DNA of 64,000 nt, taken from NCBI GenBank assembly GCA_035999765.1, contig CP108521.1, positions 2,418,001-2,482,000 of the forward strand, in the 5' to 3' direction. Position 1 is the stretch's first letter; each line of letters begins with the position of its first letter. The notes beneath the pieces were generated by a model that made no database searches, was not told where the DNA came from, and saw only the letters and a program-made list of their open reading frames with translations. The DNA is from Streptomyces sp. NBC_01231. GTDB taxonomy: Bacteria; Actinomycetota; Actinomycetes; Streptomycetales; Streptomycetaceae. Shown here piece by piece: positions 33,088 to 41,955 of this stretch. The translations under genes were made by a program, and so were the position numbers.

Positions 33088-34019
33088 TTGTCCGTACCTC
33101 CGAACTTGCTCAGCCGCAGATAGACCATCGAGCAGAAGAGCAGGATCACGAACGCGACCGCGGTCAGGGCGGAGGCGTAGCCGAAGTTGTGGGCGTCGAC
33201 GCTGGTGTTGGCGATGTACAGCGGGAGGGTCGTGGTCTCGCCCGCGGGTCCGCCGCCGGTCAGGGTGTAGAGCAGGTCGACGTTGTTGAACTCCCAGACC
33301 GCGCGCAGCAGTGTGGACAGGACGATGGCGTCCTTCAGATGGGGCAGCGTGATGTGCCAGAACTGCTTGATCCGGCTCGCCCCGTCGACCTCGGCGGCCT
33401 CGTAGAGGTCCTTGGAGACGGACTGGAGGTCGGCGAGGATGAGGATCGCGAAGAACGGGACTCCGCGCCACAGGTCGGCGACGACCGCCGCCGGGAACAC
33501 CGTCGAGGTGTCCGACAACCAGCTCGTCCCGTAGCTGCCGATGCCCATGTCCGCGAGGTAACGGGTGATGCCCGTCTGGGAGTTGTAGAGCAGCACCCAG
33601 ATCGCGGAGGTCAGCACACCGGAGACGGCCCACGGCGAGAAGACCATCGCGCGGCCGAGCCCTCGCCCCACGAAGGTCTGGTTGACGATCAGCGCCAGCG
33701 CCAGACCGAACAACAGCTGGAGCCCGACCTCGACGACGACCCACTTGGCGCTGAAGGTCAGCGTGTCCCAGAAGACCGGGTCGTCGGTGAAGGCGTGGAC
33801 GAAGTTGTCGAAGCCCGCGTAGCCGTTCCGCCACGGTTTGGTGGGGTTGTAGTTCTGCAGGCTGTAGTAGAAGACGCTGATCACCGGGTAGGCGATGAAG
33901 CCCAGCATCAGCAGGGCCGCCGGGGCGATCAGCAGGTACGGCAGCCTGCGCGGCGTGGCGGAGGCCCGGCGCCGCCGGGGTGGCGCGGGCGGCTTCGCCA
34001 CGGCTGCGGCTTGGGCCAT
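33084..34019 (-). CDS. carbohydrate ABC transporter permease (MalF-like)
   Basis: A 311-residue membrane subunit, first gene of the operon 34019-27413. The N-terminus is basic (RRRRASATPRR) before helix 1. The EAA loop is YEAAEVDGASRIKQFWHITLPHLKDA. GGAG lies 8 bases before the ATG. Promoter DNA upstream holds the AAGCGCTT palindrome at 34072-34079, a LacI-operator-like site. Confidence 0.92.
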   Translation of the reverse strand: MAQAAAVAKPPAPPRRRRASATPRRLPYLLIAPAALLMLGFIAYPVISVFYYSLQNYNPTKPWRNGYAGFDNFVHAFTDDPVFWDTLTFSAKWVVVEVGLQLLFGLALALIVNQTFVGRGLGRAMVFSPWAVSGVLTSAIWVLLYNSQTGITRYLADMGIGSYGTSWLSDTSTVFPAAVVADLWRGVPFFAILILADLQSVSKDLYEAAEVDGASRIKQFWHITLPHLKDAIVLSTLLRAVWEFNNVDLLYTLTGGGPAGETTTLPLYIANTSVDAHNFGYASALTAVAFVILLFCSMVYLRLSKFGGTDK

Positions 34020-34071
34020 GACAGTTCTCCGTTCTCGTGCGTCTGGTGCAACTTGTGCGTTTCGTGCGGGG

Positions 34072-34079
34072 AAGCGCTT
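34072..34079. promoter_or_regulatory. AAGCGCTT palindrome upstream of the ABC operon
   Basis: GAAGCGCTTAC, with a perfect 8-bp palindrome core, lies 53 bases upstream of the permease ATG. AGCGCT cores are typical of LacI/CebR-type operators. A similar AAGCGCTC is upstream of kdgD at 41956. No LacI gene is adjacent here. Confidence 0.45.
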
Positions 34080-34196
34080 ACTGTGCGGCGTGCGAGAGGC
34101 CGGCCGTCCTGGTGGGGAGCGGCCGTGAGGTGGTGCGGTGGTGACTCCTGGTGCTGTGCCGTGCCTTTGGTGCCGGCTGTGCTGTGGTGCGGTCGT

Positions 34197-35936
34197 TCAG
34201 CCCGCGTACGGGTCCTGCACCTTGCCCGGGCGGGCCAGGAACTCGAAGTCGCAGCCGGTGTCGGCCTGCGTGATCTGCTCGTTGTAGAGCGCGCCGTAGC
34301 CGCGTTCGTACCGGACGGGCGGCGGCGTCCAGTCCGCCCTCCGACGGGCCAACTCCTCGTCGTCGACGTGGAGATGGAGGCTGCGTGCCTCGACGTCCAG
34401 GGTGATCGGGTCTCCGGTGCGGACCAGCGCCAGCGGTCCGCCGATGTACGACTCGGGGGCCACGTGCAGCACACAGGCGCCGTAACTCGTGCCGCTCATC
34501 CGGGCGTCGGAGATGCGGACCATGTCCCGCACGCCCTGCTTGAGCAGGTGGTCGGGGATGGGCAGCATCCCGTACTCGGGCATCCCGGGGCCGCCCTTGG
34601 GTCCGGCGTTGCGCAGCACCAGCACGCTGTCCGCGGTGATGCCCAACTCCGGGTCGTTGATGGTGCGTTGCATGGTCCGGTAGTCGTCGAAGACGACCGC
34701 GGGCCCGGTGTGCGCGAGCAGGTGCGGCTCGGCGGAGATGTGCTTGATGACGGCGCCGTCCGGGCAGAGGTTGCCGCGCAGCACGGCGACCCCGCCCTCG
34801 CTCGCGACCGGGTTGTCCCGGGGCCGGATGACGTCGTCGTTGTGCACCTGCGCGCCGGTGATCTGCTCGCGCATGGTGTCGTACGAGACGGTCGGCCGCT
34901 CCAGGTGGAGCAGGTCCGGGATCCGGGACAGGAACCCGGGCAGCCCGCCGGCGAAGTGGAAGTCCTCCATGAGGTACGTCTGTCCGCCGGGCCGTACGTT
35001 GGCGAGCACCGGCACCGTGCGGGCGATGCGGTCGAAGTCGTCGAGGGTGAGCTTGACTCCGGCCCGGCCCGCCATGGCGATCAGGTGGATCACGGCGTTG
35101 GTGGAGCCGCCGAGGCCGAGGACGGTCGTCACCGCGTCCTCGAACGCGTCACGGGTGAGGATGTCGGAGAGTTTGCGGTCCTGGTGGACCAGGTCGACGA
35201 TCCTGATGCCCGCGGCGGCTGCCATCCGGTCGTGCCCGGAGTCGACGGCCGGGATGCTGGAGGCCCCCGGGACCGTGACGCCGAGGGCTTCCGCGGCGGC
35301 CGTCAGCGTGGACGCCGTACCCATCGTCATGCAGTGGCCGGGTGAGCGGGCGAGGCCGCTCTCCAGCTCGGTCATCTCGCAGTCGCCGATGAGGCCGGCC
35401 CGCTTGTCGTCCCAGTACTTCCACATGTCGGTGCCGGAGCCGAGGACCTCGTTGCGCCAGTGCCCCGGCAGCATGGGCCCGGCGGGCACGAAGACGGCGG
35501 GCAGGTCGGCCGTCGCGGCGCCCATCAGCAGGGCCGGCGTGGACTTGTCGCAGCCGCCCATCAGCACGGCGCCGTCGACCGGGTAGGAGCGCAGCAGCTC
35601 CTCGGTCTCCATCGCGAGCATGTTGCGGTAGAGCATGGGGGTCGGCTTCTGGAAGGTCTCGGAGAGGGTGGAGACCGGGAACTCCAGCGGGAAGCCGCCC
35701 GCCTGCCACACGCCCCGCTTCACGGCCTGCGCACGGTCGCGCAGGTGGACGTGGCAGGGGTTGATGTCGGACCAGGTGTTGAGGATCGCGATGACCGGCT
35801 TGCCCAGGTGCTCCTCGGGGAGGTAGCCGAGCTGGCGGGTGCGGGCACGGTGACTGAAGGAACGCAGGCCGTCGGTGCCGTACCACTGGTGGCTTCGCAG
35901 TTCCTCGGGGCTCTTCTTTTTCCGCGGCTGGTTCAT
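34197..35936 (-). CDS. IlvD/Edd-family sugar-acid dehydratase (L-arabonate dehydratase type)
   Basis: A 579-residue iron-sulfur dehydratase, the same length as characterised L-arabonate dehydratase. Cluster ligands fall at Cys61 (INPCHVH), Cys129 (GGCDKSTPA) and Cys202 (GHCMTMG), the spacing known for the [2Fe-2S] pentonate dehydratases. The catalytic serine region is SDARMSGTSYG. It converts an aldonate to its 2-keto-3-deoxy acid in the cytosol. The ATG overlaps the stop of the lyase gene (ATGA), so the GntR, lyase and dehydratase form one operon. Preference for arabonate over galactonate or xylonate is inferred from length, motif pattern and the partner gene. Confidence 0.9.
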   Translation of the reverse strand: MNQPRKKKSPEELRSHQWYGTDGLRSFSHRARTRQLGYLPEEHLGKPVIAILNTWSDINPCHVHLRDRAQAVKRGVWQAGGFPLEFPVSTLSETFQKPTPMLYRNMLAMETEELLRSYPVDGAVLMGGCDKSTPALLMGAATADLPAVFVPAGPMLPGHWRNEVLGSGTDMWKYWDDKRAGLIGDCEMTELESGLARSPGHCMTMGTASTLTAAAEALGVTVPGASSIPAVDSGHDRMAAAAGIRIVDLVHQDRKLSDILTRDAFEDAVTTVLGLGGSTNAVIHLIAMAGRAGVKLTLDDFDRIARTVPVLANVRPGGQTYLMEDFHFAGGLPGFLSRIPDLLHLERPTVSYDTMREQITGAQVHNDDVIRPRDNPVASEGGVAVLRGNLCPDGAVIKHISAEPHLLAHTGPAVVFDDYRTMQRTINDPELGITADSVLVLRNAGPKGGPGMPEYGMLPIPDHLLKQGVRDMVRISDARMSGTSYGACVLHVAPESYIGGPLALVRTGDPITLDVEARSLHLHVDDEELARRRADWTPPPVRYERGYGALYNEQITQADTGCDFEFLARPGKVQDPYAG

Positions 35937-36841
35937 ATGGACCACCCGGAGGCGATGGCGGCGACCTCGGCACGTTCGCCCTCGGGCAGCTGCCGGCTCG
36001 GCGGGCGGACGTCGCGGCGGCACAGGCCCAGGGAGGCGAGGGCCTCCTTCACGACGGTGACGTTGTTGGCGGAGCCGTTGGCCGCGCGCAGTTCCTCGAA
36101 GCGGCGGATCTGCTCCCAGACCTTCATCGCGGCCGGATAGTCACCGGCTCGAAGCGCTTCGATCATGTCCAGCGAAACGGACGGGGCGACGTTCACGAGG
36201 CCCGAGGTGAAGCCGGTGGCGCCCGCGGAGAAGTACGAGGGGGCGTAGGGCTCGGCGAGTCCCGCGACCCACACGAACCGGTCGAGGCCGGCGTCCCGGG
36301 CGAACGCCGCGAAGGCGGCCGCGTCCGGGACGGCGTACTTCACACCGATCACGTTGGGGCAGGCGTCGGCGAGTTCGGCGAGGCGGGCACCGCGCAGCTG
36401 GGTGTTGCGGATGTACGGGACGACGCCCAGCTCGGGCACCGCCTCGGCGATCGCCCGGTGGTAGTCGACCCAGCCGCTCTGCGAGACGTACGGGTGGACC
36501 GGCTGGTGGACCATGACCATCTGGGCGCCGAGCTCCCGGGCGTGCCGGGCGGAGGCGACGGCGGTCGGCACGTCGTGCCCGACCCCGACCAGGATCACGG
36601 CACGGTCGCCGGCCTCGTCGATGGTCCACTCGGTGACCAGCTGCCGCTCCTGCGGGGTGAGGGCGTAGAACTCCCCGGTGTTGCCGTTGGGGGTGAGGGT
36701 CCTGACCCCGCCGTCGAGCAGACGGCGCAGCAGGGCCCGGTGGTTGTCCTGGTCGAGGCTTCCGTCCTCGGCGAACGGGGTCACCGGGATCGCCACCACG
36801 TCGGCCAGAGCCGTCCGCTGGGTCTCGAACGAGATCGTCAT
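35933..36841 (-). CDS. dihydrodipicolinate-synthase-family lyase (2-keto-3-deoxy-sugar-acid dehydratase or aldolase)
   Basis: A 302-residue TIM-barrel Schiff-base enzyme. The substrate loop is TPNGNTGEFYAL, the proton-relay Tyr is in VVPYIRN and the Schiff-base Lys168 is in GVKYAV. Directly following an arabonate-type dehydratase, it is best read as L-2-keto-3-deoxyarabonate dehydratase, giving 2-oxoglutarate semialdehyde. A retro-aldol role on keto-deoxy-gluconate is the alternative. It overlaps both neighbours by ATGA junctions. Confidence 0.87.
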   Translation of the reverse strand: MTISFETQRTALADVVAIPVTPFAEDGSLDQDNHRALLRRLLDGGVRTLTPNGNTGEFYALTPQERQLVTEWTIDEAGDRAVILVGVGHDVPTAVASARHARELGAQMVMVHQPVHPYVSQSGWVDYHRAIAEAVPELGVVPYIRNTQLRGARLAELADACPNVIGVKYAVPDAAAFAAFARDAGLDRFVWVAGLAEPYAPSYFSAGATGFTSGLVNVAPSVSLDMIEALRAGDYPAAMKVWEQIRRFEELRAANGSANNVTVVKEALASLGLCRRDVRPPSRQLPEGERAEVAAIASGWSI

Positions 36842-37512
36842 GCCTGACCACCCTCTCCCTGGACCTCGGACTCGGACTCCGCCTGCGGAAACGCCCGTTG
36901 CACGAACGACCCGATGTGCGCGTGCAGCGCGAGTGCCGCGCCGTCGGCGTCACCGGCGAGGGCGAGCCGCAGGATCTCCCGGTGCTCGCCGGCCTCCCGG
37001 TCCCAGGACGGCGACGCCGCCCAGGCCACGGCGGAGACCAAGGCCGCCTGGTCGCGGACCTCGTCGAGCATCCGGCCCAGCAGCGGGTTGCCGCACGGCA
37101 GGTACAGGGCGCGGTGGAACTCCCGGTTGGCGAGGGAGCGTTCGGCGGTGTCCGTGGCCTCGTCGGCCCGGGTCAGCGCGTCACGTGCGGCGGCGAGGGA
37201 GGCCCCGCGCCGCACCGCACGCTTCAGTGCCTCGGGTTCCAGGAGGAGCCGCACGTCGTAGACCTCGCGCGCCATGTCCGCGTCCACCATGCGCACCGTG
37301 ACGCCCTTGTACTGGTTCATCACCACGAGGCCGGTGCCGGCCAGCGTCTTGAGCGCCTCGCGCACCGGGGTCTTGGAGACCCCGAACTGCGCGGCGAGTT
37401 CGGTCTCGACGAGGGCCTGACCGGGCGTCAACTGCCCGGTGAGGATGCGGTGTTTGATCCCTTCCAGCACGTACTGCGTGCGGGAGGGGATCGGCGTGGG
37501 CACAGAGGTCAT
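36838..37512 (-). CDS. GntR-family (FadR/FCD) transcriptional regulator
   Basis: A 224-residue regulator. The N-terminal winged HTH (about 10-75: LVETELAAQFGVSKTPVREALKTLAGTGLVV) is followed by an FCD effector domain (about 85-210) with metal-ligand-type histidines (REFHRALY, HREIL, HAHIGSF). It is the first gene of the operon with the lyase and dehydratase, so it probably represses them and itself until a sugar acid binds. Promoter DNA contains tandem repeats and a palindrome just upstream. Confidence 0.9.
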   Translation of the reverse strand: MTSVPTPIPSRTQYVLEGIKHRILTGQLTPGQALVETELAAQFGVSKTPVREALKTLAGTGLVVMNQYKGVTVRMVDADMAREVYDVRLLLEPEALKRAVRRGASLAAARDALTRADEATDTAERSLANREFHRALYLPCGNPLLGRMLDEVRDQAALVSAVAWAASPSWDREAGEHREILRLALAGDADGAALALHAHIGSFVQRAFPQAESESEVQGEGGQA

Positions 37513-37531
37513 GCGCGCCTCTCGGATATCG

Positions 37532-37579
37532 CGTATCGGATCTCACGTATCGCGTCTCATATATGACGTACGAAGTACG
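37532..37579. promoter_or_regulatory. GntR operon promoter: 14-bp tandem repeat plus CGTAC-N3-GTACG palindrome
   Basis: Two adjacent 14-base units (37532-37545 and 37546-37559) share CGTATCG-N2-TCTCA, and the palindrome CGTAC-GAA-GTACG follows at 37567-37579. A TATATGA that could be the -10 element (minus strand) lies between. All are within 70 bases of the GntR start, an arrangement that suits autoregulation. Confidence 0.5.
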
Positions 37580-37709
37580 ACGGGGTTGAAGGTAGGGAGG
37601 GGACGTGTGTTTCGTCAATGCTTCTGACAAAGGAAGGTGGGGTTTCGGCAAAGACCCGCCGGCCGGCCGGGACCGCTCCATCTGTTCGCTTACGCGATGC
37701 CGACCTGAT

Positions 37710-37741
37710 GACGCCCTGAACCTGGAAGGGTTCAGGGCGTC
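37710..37741 (-). terminator. terminator after the DinB-like gene
   Basis: A 13-bp perfect stem (37710-37722 with 37729-37741) and 6-base loop lie 38 bases beyond the stop at 37779. Confidence 0.8.
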
Positions 37742-37778
37742 TGGATCAGTGTGCCGACGCGATGCGGCACAGCACAGG

Positions 37779-38375
37779 TCACCGCCTCGGCGACCACCGC
37801 GGATCCCGCCCGCTCAGCCCCACCGCCCGGTCGAGGAGCGGGGCGTCCGCGGGGACGGGGACGACCGGACCGAAGATGCCGCCTCCGTCGTCGCCCTCCT
37901 CTGCGGCGGCGCGGAGGAAGTCGTGCGACACCTGGAGCGCGGTGGGGTCGGGGGCGTAGGACTGCCCTGTCGCGCGGGCCAGGTCCCAGCCGTGGATGGC
38001 CAGTTCGTCGGCCGCGACGGCGGCGGCGACCGCGCCGGGCAGGTCGACGCCGCCCGCGCGGGTCATGCCGGTCCAGGCGGCCGGGTCGCGCCAGGCATCG
38101 GCGAGTTCGTCGAGGGCCTTCGTGAGTTCCTCGCGCCAGCCGGGTCCGATGTCGGGCACGGCGGTGTTCGGCGGGGTCTCGGTCGTGGCCCCCAGGTCCT
38201 TGCGCGCCGCGTCACGGAAGGCGACGGCCAGACCGGTCAGGTGCCCCAGCAGGTTGCGCACCGCGAGATCCGGGCACGGCGTCGGGTCCGCGAGCTGCTC
38301 GTCGGTCACGCCCTCCGCGAGGCGGGCGACGATCCGGGCCTGCGGTTCGAGGTCGAAGGTCGTCGGGTCGGTCAT
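37779..38375 (-). CDS. TIGR03086-type mycothiol-dependent DinB/maleylpyruvate-isomerase-like protein
   Basis: A 198-residue cytosolic protein of the four-helix DinB/MDMPI fold. Recognisable parts are DEQLADPTPCPDLAVRNLLGHLTGLAVAF, including the first metal-ligand His (GHL), then DELAIHGWDLARATGQ with the second ligand pair (His near 140). The late segment GIFGPVVPVPADAPLLDRAVGLSGRDP is the TIGR03086 C-terminal signature. A general role in mycothiol-linked chemistry is known for the superfamily; the specific substrate is unknown. It shows no tie to the sugar genes. Confidence 0.87.
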   Translation of the reverse strand: MTDPTTFDLEPQARIVARLAEGVTDEQLADPTPCPDLAVRNLLGHLTGLAVAFRDAARKDLGATTETPPNTAVPDIGPGWREELTKALDELADAWRDPAAWTGMTRAGGVDLPGAVAAAVAADELAIHGWDLARATGQSYAPDPTALQVSHDFLRAAAEEGDDGGGIFGPVVPVPADAPLLDRAVGLSGRDPRWSPRR

Positions 38376-38600
38376 GTGCTGCTCCTCAGGGAACCAGGAT
38401 GCGGGATGCGAGCTGTCCTCGAAGGGTGGACCGATCCCACGACCCGAACTCATCGCCGCACCGCGACCCGGCTCGCTGCGTCCGCACGAACTCGCCGGCG
38501 TCCGGCCGACAGCCCCTCAGGGGAATCCGTCCGGTCCCCCGCCCTTCTAGGGCACCTGCCCGATCCGTACGCCCCCTCCTTAGCCGCACGATGACCAGGC

Positions 38601-39863
38601 ATGACGACGAAACGTACAGGGACAAGGGCACGGGCACGGACCTGGCCGGTGGTGCGCGTCCTGCGCGACCGCGAGGCGGGGCTGTACCTCGCCGGAGTCG
38701 TGGTCTCCGGCTTCGGCACGTCGGCGCTGTGGCTGGCGTCCGGCGTATGGGTCAAGGAAGTCACCGGGTCGGACGGACTTGCCGCGCTGTGCCTGCTCGC
38801 CCTGTGGGCACCGACCCTCGCGGGCCCGCTCCTCGGCACGCTCGCCGACCGGTTCCGCCGCAAGCCGCTGCTGATCGGCGTGAACCTGTCGCTGGGCGCC
38901 CTCCTGCTCACCCTCCTCACCGTCGGTTCGGCGCGGGACCTCTGGCTGCTGTACGCGGTCCTGTTCGTGTACGGCGCCGCCGGCGTCGTCCATGACGCCG
39001 CGGAGTCCGCCCTGGTCGCCGCCGCCGTGGGCCCGTCGCTGCTCGGCGACTTCAACGGACTGCGGATGACGGCGAGCGAGGGCGTGAAGCTGGTGGCCCC
39101 GCTGGCCGGAGCCGGCCTCTGCGCGGCCTACGGCGGTCCGAGCGTCGCCCTGCTGGACGCGGTCACCTTCGTCCTCGCCGCGGGCCTGTACGCCGCTCTG
39201 CGCGTCCACGAGGAGAAGCCCGAGCGGCCCGCGAACGGCTGGCGCGAGCGGACCGCCGAGGGGGCCCGGCATCTGCGGAGGTACCCCCGGCTGCGGTCGC
39301 TGGTCCTGGCGGGCGGCGCGACCATGATGTGCGCGGGCGTCAACGGGGCGTTGATCTACGCCGTTGTCGAGGGCCTCGGGCACTCCCCCGCGTACGCCGG
39401 TGTGCTGTACGCCGTGCAGGGCGCCGGCTCGGTCGTGGTCGGCCTGGCGTCGGGCCCCGCGCTACGGCGGCTCGGGACGCACCGGTTCGCGGCCTGCGGT
39501 ATCGCCGTCACGGCCGTCGCGGTGGCGCTGCGGGCCGTTCCGTCGGACCCCCTGGCCCTGGTGTGCAGCGCGGCGATCGGCGCGGGCCTGCCCTGTGTGC
39601 TGATCGCCGCGCTCACGGCCGTGCAACGCGAGACGCCGGGTCCGCTGCTGGGCCGGGCGGTCGCCACGGCCCACACCCTGATGTTCGCGCCGAACGTGCT
39701 CGGGCTGGCGGTGGGCGCCGCCCTGGTCGCACCGGTCGGCCACCGGACCCTGTTGGCCGTCCTCGGCGCGCTGTGGCTGCTGACCGTGGTGCCGCTGCTT
39801 CACAGCCCGGCGAGCGCCTCCCGGGCCGTCTCCAGGTCGCCGTCCGACGCCAACCCGGCGTGA
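38601..39863 (+). CDS. MFS transporter (macrolide-efflux-like)
   Basis: A 420-residue membrane protein with about 12 helices. Motif A is GTLADRFRRKPLL. Helices are Gly/Ala rich, and the repeat structure of the two halves is clear (LLGDFNGLRMTASEGVKLVAPLAGAGL at the middle is typical of MefA/TetV-like exporters). No convincing ribosome site precedes the ATG. The last 64 bases overlap the convergent 387-residue gene. Substrate unknown. Confidence 0.85.
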   Translation: MTTKRTGTRARARTWPVVRVLRDREAGLYLAGVVVSGFGTSALWLASGVWVKEVTGSDGLAALCLLALWAPTLAGPLLGTLADRFRRKPLLIGVNLSLGALLLTLLTVGSARDLWLLYAVLFVYGAAGVVHDAAESALVAAAVGPSLLGDFNGLRMTASEGVKLVAPLAGAGLCAAYGGPSVALLDAVTFVLAAGLYAALRVHEEKPERPANGWRERTAEGARHLRRYPRLRSLVLAGGATMMCAGVNGALIYAVVEGLGHSPAYAGVLYAVQGAGSVVVGLASGPALRRLGTHRFAACGIAVTAVAVALRAVPSDPLALVCSAAIGAGLPCVLIAALTAVQRETPGPLLGRAVATAHTLMFAPNVLGLAVGAALVAPVGHRTLLAVLGALWLLTVVPLLHSPASASRAVSRSPSDANPA

Positions 39864-40963
39864 TACAGCCGCAGTTCCGTGGCTCCCAGCTCGCGGGCCC
39901 GCGCCGCGTCCGCAGCGAGCGTGCCGGGGCTGCCGCCCATCCCGGAGACCAGCCCGAAGTTGGCGGCGACCACGGTGTCGTCCCGCCGGTGCTCCGCGAA
40001 CGGCGTCAGCGGGGCGAGGCCGCCCGCGCACGGTACGACCACGCCGTCCGCGACGGACAGGATGTGCGCGGGATCGACGCCCGGGTTGGCGCCGACGTGG
40101 TAGGTCACGGGGTCGGCGTGCAGAAGGACCTGGAACCCCTCGGGAGCGGCGGCCCGGACGGCGGCGACGGCCGTCTCCTGGAGCGTGCGGGCGATCTCGT
40201 CGCGCCACGCGCGCGTGGCGGCCGCGTTCGTCTCCCCGAGCAGCTTCTCCACCCCCGCCCAGCCTTCGTCGTCGGGCGCGCCCCGCCACGCCGGCGCCAG
40301 CGCCTCGCGCACGGCGGCCGCCAGCTCGTCGGCGTCCAGGCCCTGAAGGCCGTAGCCCTCCCGGCAGGTCGGGCAGAAGCAGAGCGCCATCAGGTACTGG
40401 CCCGCGTCCCCGAGGCCGATCCCGGCGGTCTTGTCGTGGGCGTGCAGGTGCTGGAGTCCGTACCAGCCGAGGGACTCGAGTTCGGTGCCGGCCGCTCCGG
40501 GGCGTACGGCGGCCTCGGCGGCCAGGTCGACGAGGTACGCGCGGGTGGCGGGCTGCGCGATGCAGGGGGCCCACGGGTAGCGGTCACCGTAGGCGTTGAC
40601 GACCGAGGTGTCCGGGTGCTCGGCGCCCAGGCGGGAGTTGTGCGCGAGGACGACCCAGGTGTGCACCTCCAGACCGGCGTCCGCGAGCGCGCCCGCCGCC
40701 TCGCCGAACGCGTCTCCGGGGGCCCAGTCGCCGGCGGCGTACGGGCGCAGCTCCCGCCCCTCCCACCGGTCGTCCGTGGGGTACAGCACGGCCGCGTGTT
40801 CGGCGGTGACGATGCGGTGGCGCGGGTGGCGGGGGGTGAGCGCGCGCGTGGAGTGGTAGGCGGCGGCCAGGGTCACCTGCCGCACTCCGAGCGCGGCGAT
40901 GCGTTCCGCGGCTTCCGGGTCCCCGTTGACATCCCAGGGGTAGACGAACGTCGACGCCTTCAC
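39800..40963 (-). CDS. uncharacterised 387-residue protein linked to kdgD (possible TIM-barrel sugar enzyme)
   Basis: I do not recognise a named family. The chain has alternating strand-helix character suggestive of a TIM barrel. Distinct motifs are WVVLAHNSRLG, PWAPCIAQPATRAYLVDL, LESLGWYGLQHLHAHDK and a CFCPTC cluster (Cys195, Cys197, Cys200) that could bind metal. No signal peptide is present, so it acts inside the cell. It lies 34 bases downstream of kdgD in the same direction and is therefore probably co-transcribed with the galactarate-pathway genes. Its layout resembles putative glycosidase-like proteins of actinomycetes. The GTG start has GGAGGA close by. Confidence 0.75.
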   Translation of the reverse strand: MKASTFVYPWDVNGDPEAAERIAALGVRQVTLAAAYHSTRALTPRHPRHRIVTAEHAAVLYPTDDRWEGRELRPYAAGDWAPGDAFGEAAGALADAGLEVHTWVVLAHNSRLGAEHPDTSVVNAYGDRYPWAPCIAQPATRAYLVDLAAEAAVRPGAAGTELESLGWYGLQHLHAHDKTAGIGLGDAGQYLMALCFCPTCREGYGLQGLDADELAAAVREALAPAWRGAPDDEGWAGVEKLLGETNAAATRAWRDEIARTLQETAVAAVRAAAPEGFQVLLHADPVTYHVGANPGVDPAHILSVADGVVVPCAGGLAPLTPFAEHRRDDTVVAANFGLVSGMGGSPGTLAADAARARELGATELRLYHAGLASDGDLETAREALAGL

Positions 40964-40997
40964 TTGTCCTCCGCGTTCACGTGCTCGGTGTCTGCCT

Positions 40998-41939
40998 TCA
41001 TTTGCCCTCGTCCAGCAGGGCGTATCCCCGCTCGACGATCTGGGCGAGCTGTTTCACATGATCCTCGGTCGGCTCGTGCAGCGGGGGCCGCACCTCTCCC
41101 ACGTCGAGTCCGCGCATCCGTACGCCGGCCTTGACGAGGGCGACGGCATAGCCGCGGCCCTGGGCGCGCAGGTCGACGAAGGGCCGGTAGAAGCCGTCGA
41201 GGAGACGGTGGGCGGTGGCGTCGTCGCCGGTCTTGTGGGCCTCGTAGAAGGCGAGGGCGATCTCCGGGGCGAAGCAGAAGACGGCGGAGGAGTAGAGCGT
41301 GATACCGATGCCGCGGTAGGCGAGCTGGGTCTGTTCGGCGGTCGGCAGCCCGTTGAAGTAGAGGAAGTCGCCGGGCGCCTCGGTGCGGACGGCGCTGATG
41401 ATCCGCTGCATCAGGTCGAGGTCGCCGAGGCCGTCCTTGAAGCCGATGATCCCGTCGGTGCGGGCCAGCTCCACGACGGACTCCGGGGTGAACACGGCGT
41501 TGTCGCGCTGGTAGACGATCACCGGCAGTGAGGTCGCCGCGGCGACCTCCCGGTAGTGCCGCAGCAGCCCCTCCTGCCCGGCGACGACGAGGTAGGGCGG
41601 CATGGCGAGCAGCCCGTCCGCGCCGGCCTCCTCGGCGAGCAGCGTGTACCGCACGGCGAGCGCGGTGCCGTATCCGGCGCCCGCGACGACCGGCACCCGG
41701 CCCGCCGCCTCCGCCACCGCCGCACGCACACACGCCTCGAACTCCTCGGGCGTGAGCGCGTGGAACTCCCCGGTGCCGCAGCACGCGAAGACGGCGGCGG
41801 CGCCGGCCTCGATCCCGCGGCGCACATGCGCGCGGTAGGCGTCCAGGTCCACCGAGCCGTCGGGGCCGTAGGCGGTGACGGGGAAGAACAGCGGCCCGCC
41901 GGGAATGCCGAGTCGAGTGGCGAGGGGGGCTGACGTCAC
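40998..41939 (-). CDS. kdgD: 5-dehydro-4-deoxyglucarate dehydratase
   Basis: A 313-residue DHDPS-superfamily enzyme that decarboxylates and dehydrates 5-keto-4-deoxyglucarate to 2-oxoglutarate semialdehyde. Diagnostic motifs are GPLFFPVTAYGPDGS, CCGTGEFHALTPEEF, the VVAGAGYGTALA strand, the VIVYQRDNAVFT stretch and GFKDGLGDLDLM with the Schiff-base Lys168. These separate KdgD from true DapA. The GTG start at 41939 has GGGAGAG. It is divergent from uronate dehydrogenase, which starts the same oxidative galacturonate/glucuronate pathway. Galactarate dehydratase, the step between, is not in the window. Confidence 0.92.
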   Translation of the reverse strand: MTSAPLATRLGIPGGPLFFPVTAYGPDGSVDLDAYRAHVRRGIEAGAAAVFACCGTGEFHALTPEEFEACVRAAVAEAAGRVPVVAGAGYGTALAVRYTLLAEEAGADGLLAMPPYLVVAGQEGLLRHYREVAAATSLPVIVYQRDNAVFTPESVVELARTDGIIGFKDGLGDLDLMQRIISAVRTEAPGDFLYFNGLPTAEQTQLAYRGIGITLYSSAVFCFAPEIALAFYEAHKTGDDATAHRLLDGFYRPFVDLRAQGRGYAVALVKAGVRMRGLDVGEVRPPLHEPTEDHVKQLAQIVERGYALLDEGK

Positions 41940-41955
41940 GGGCTCTCCCTAGAAC

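Noticed and set aside
35933..36841. dapA (lysine biosynthesis dihydrodipicolinate synthase)
   Set aside because: The operon with a sugar-acid dehydratase and a GntR regulator points to sugar-acid catabolism, and the TPNGNTGEFYAL loop differs from the usual DapA pattern.
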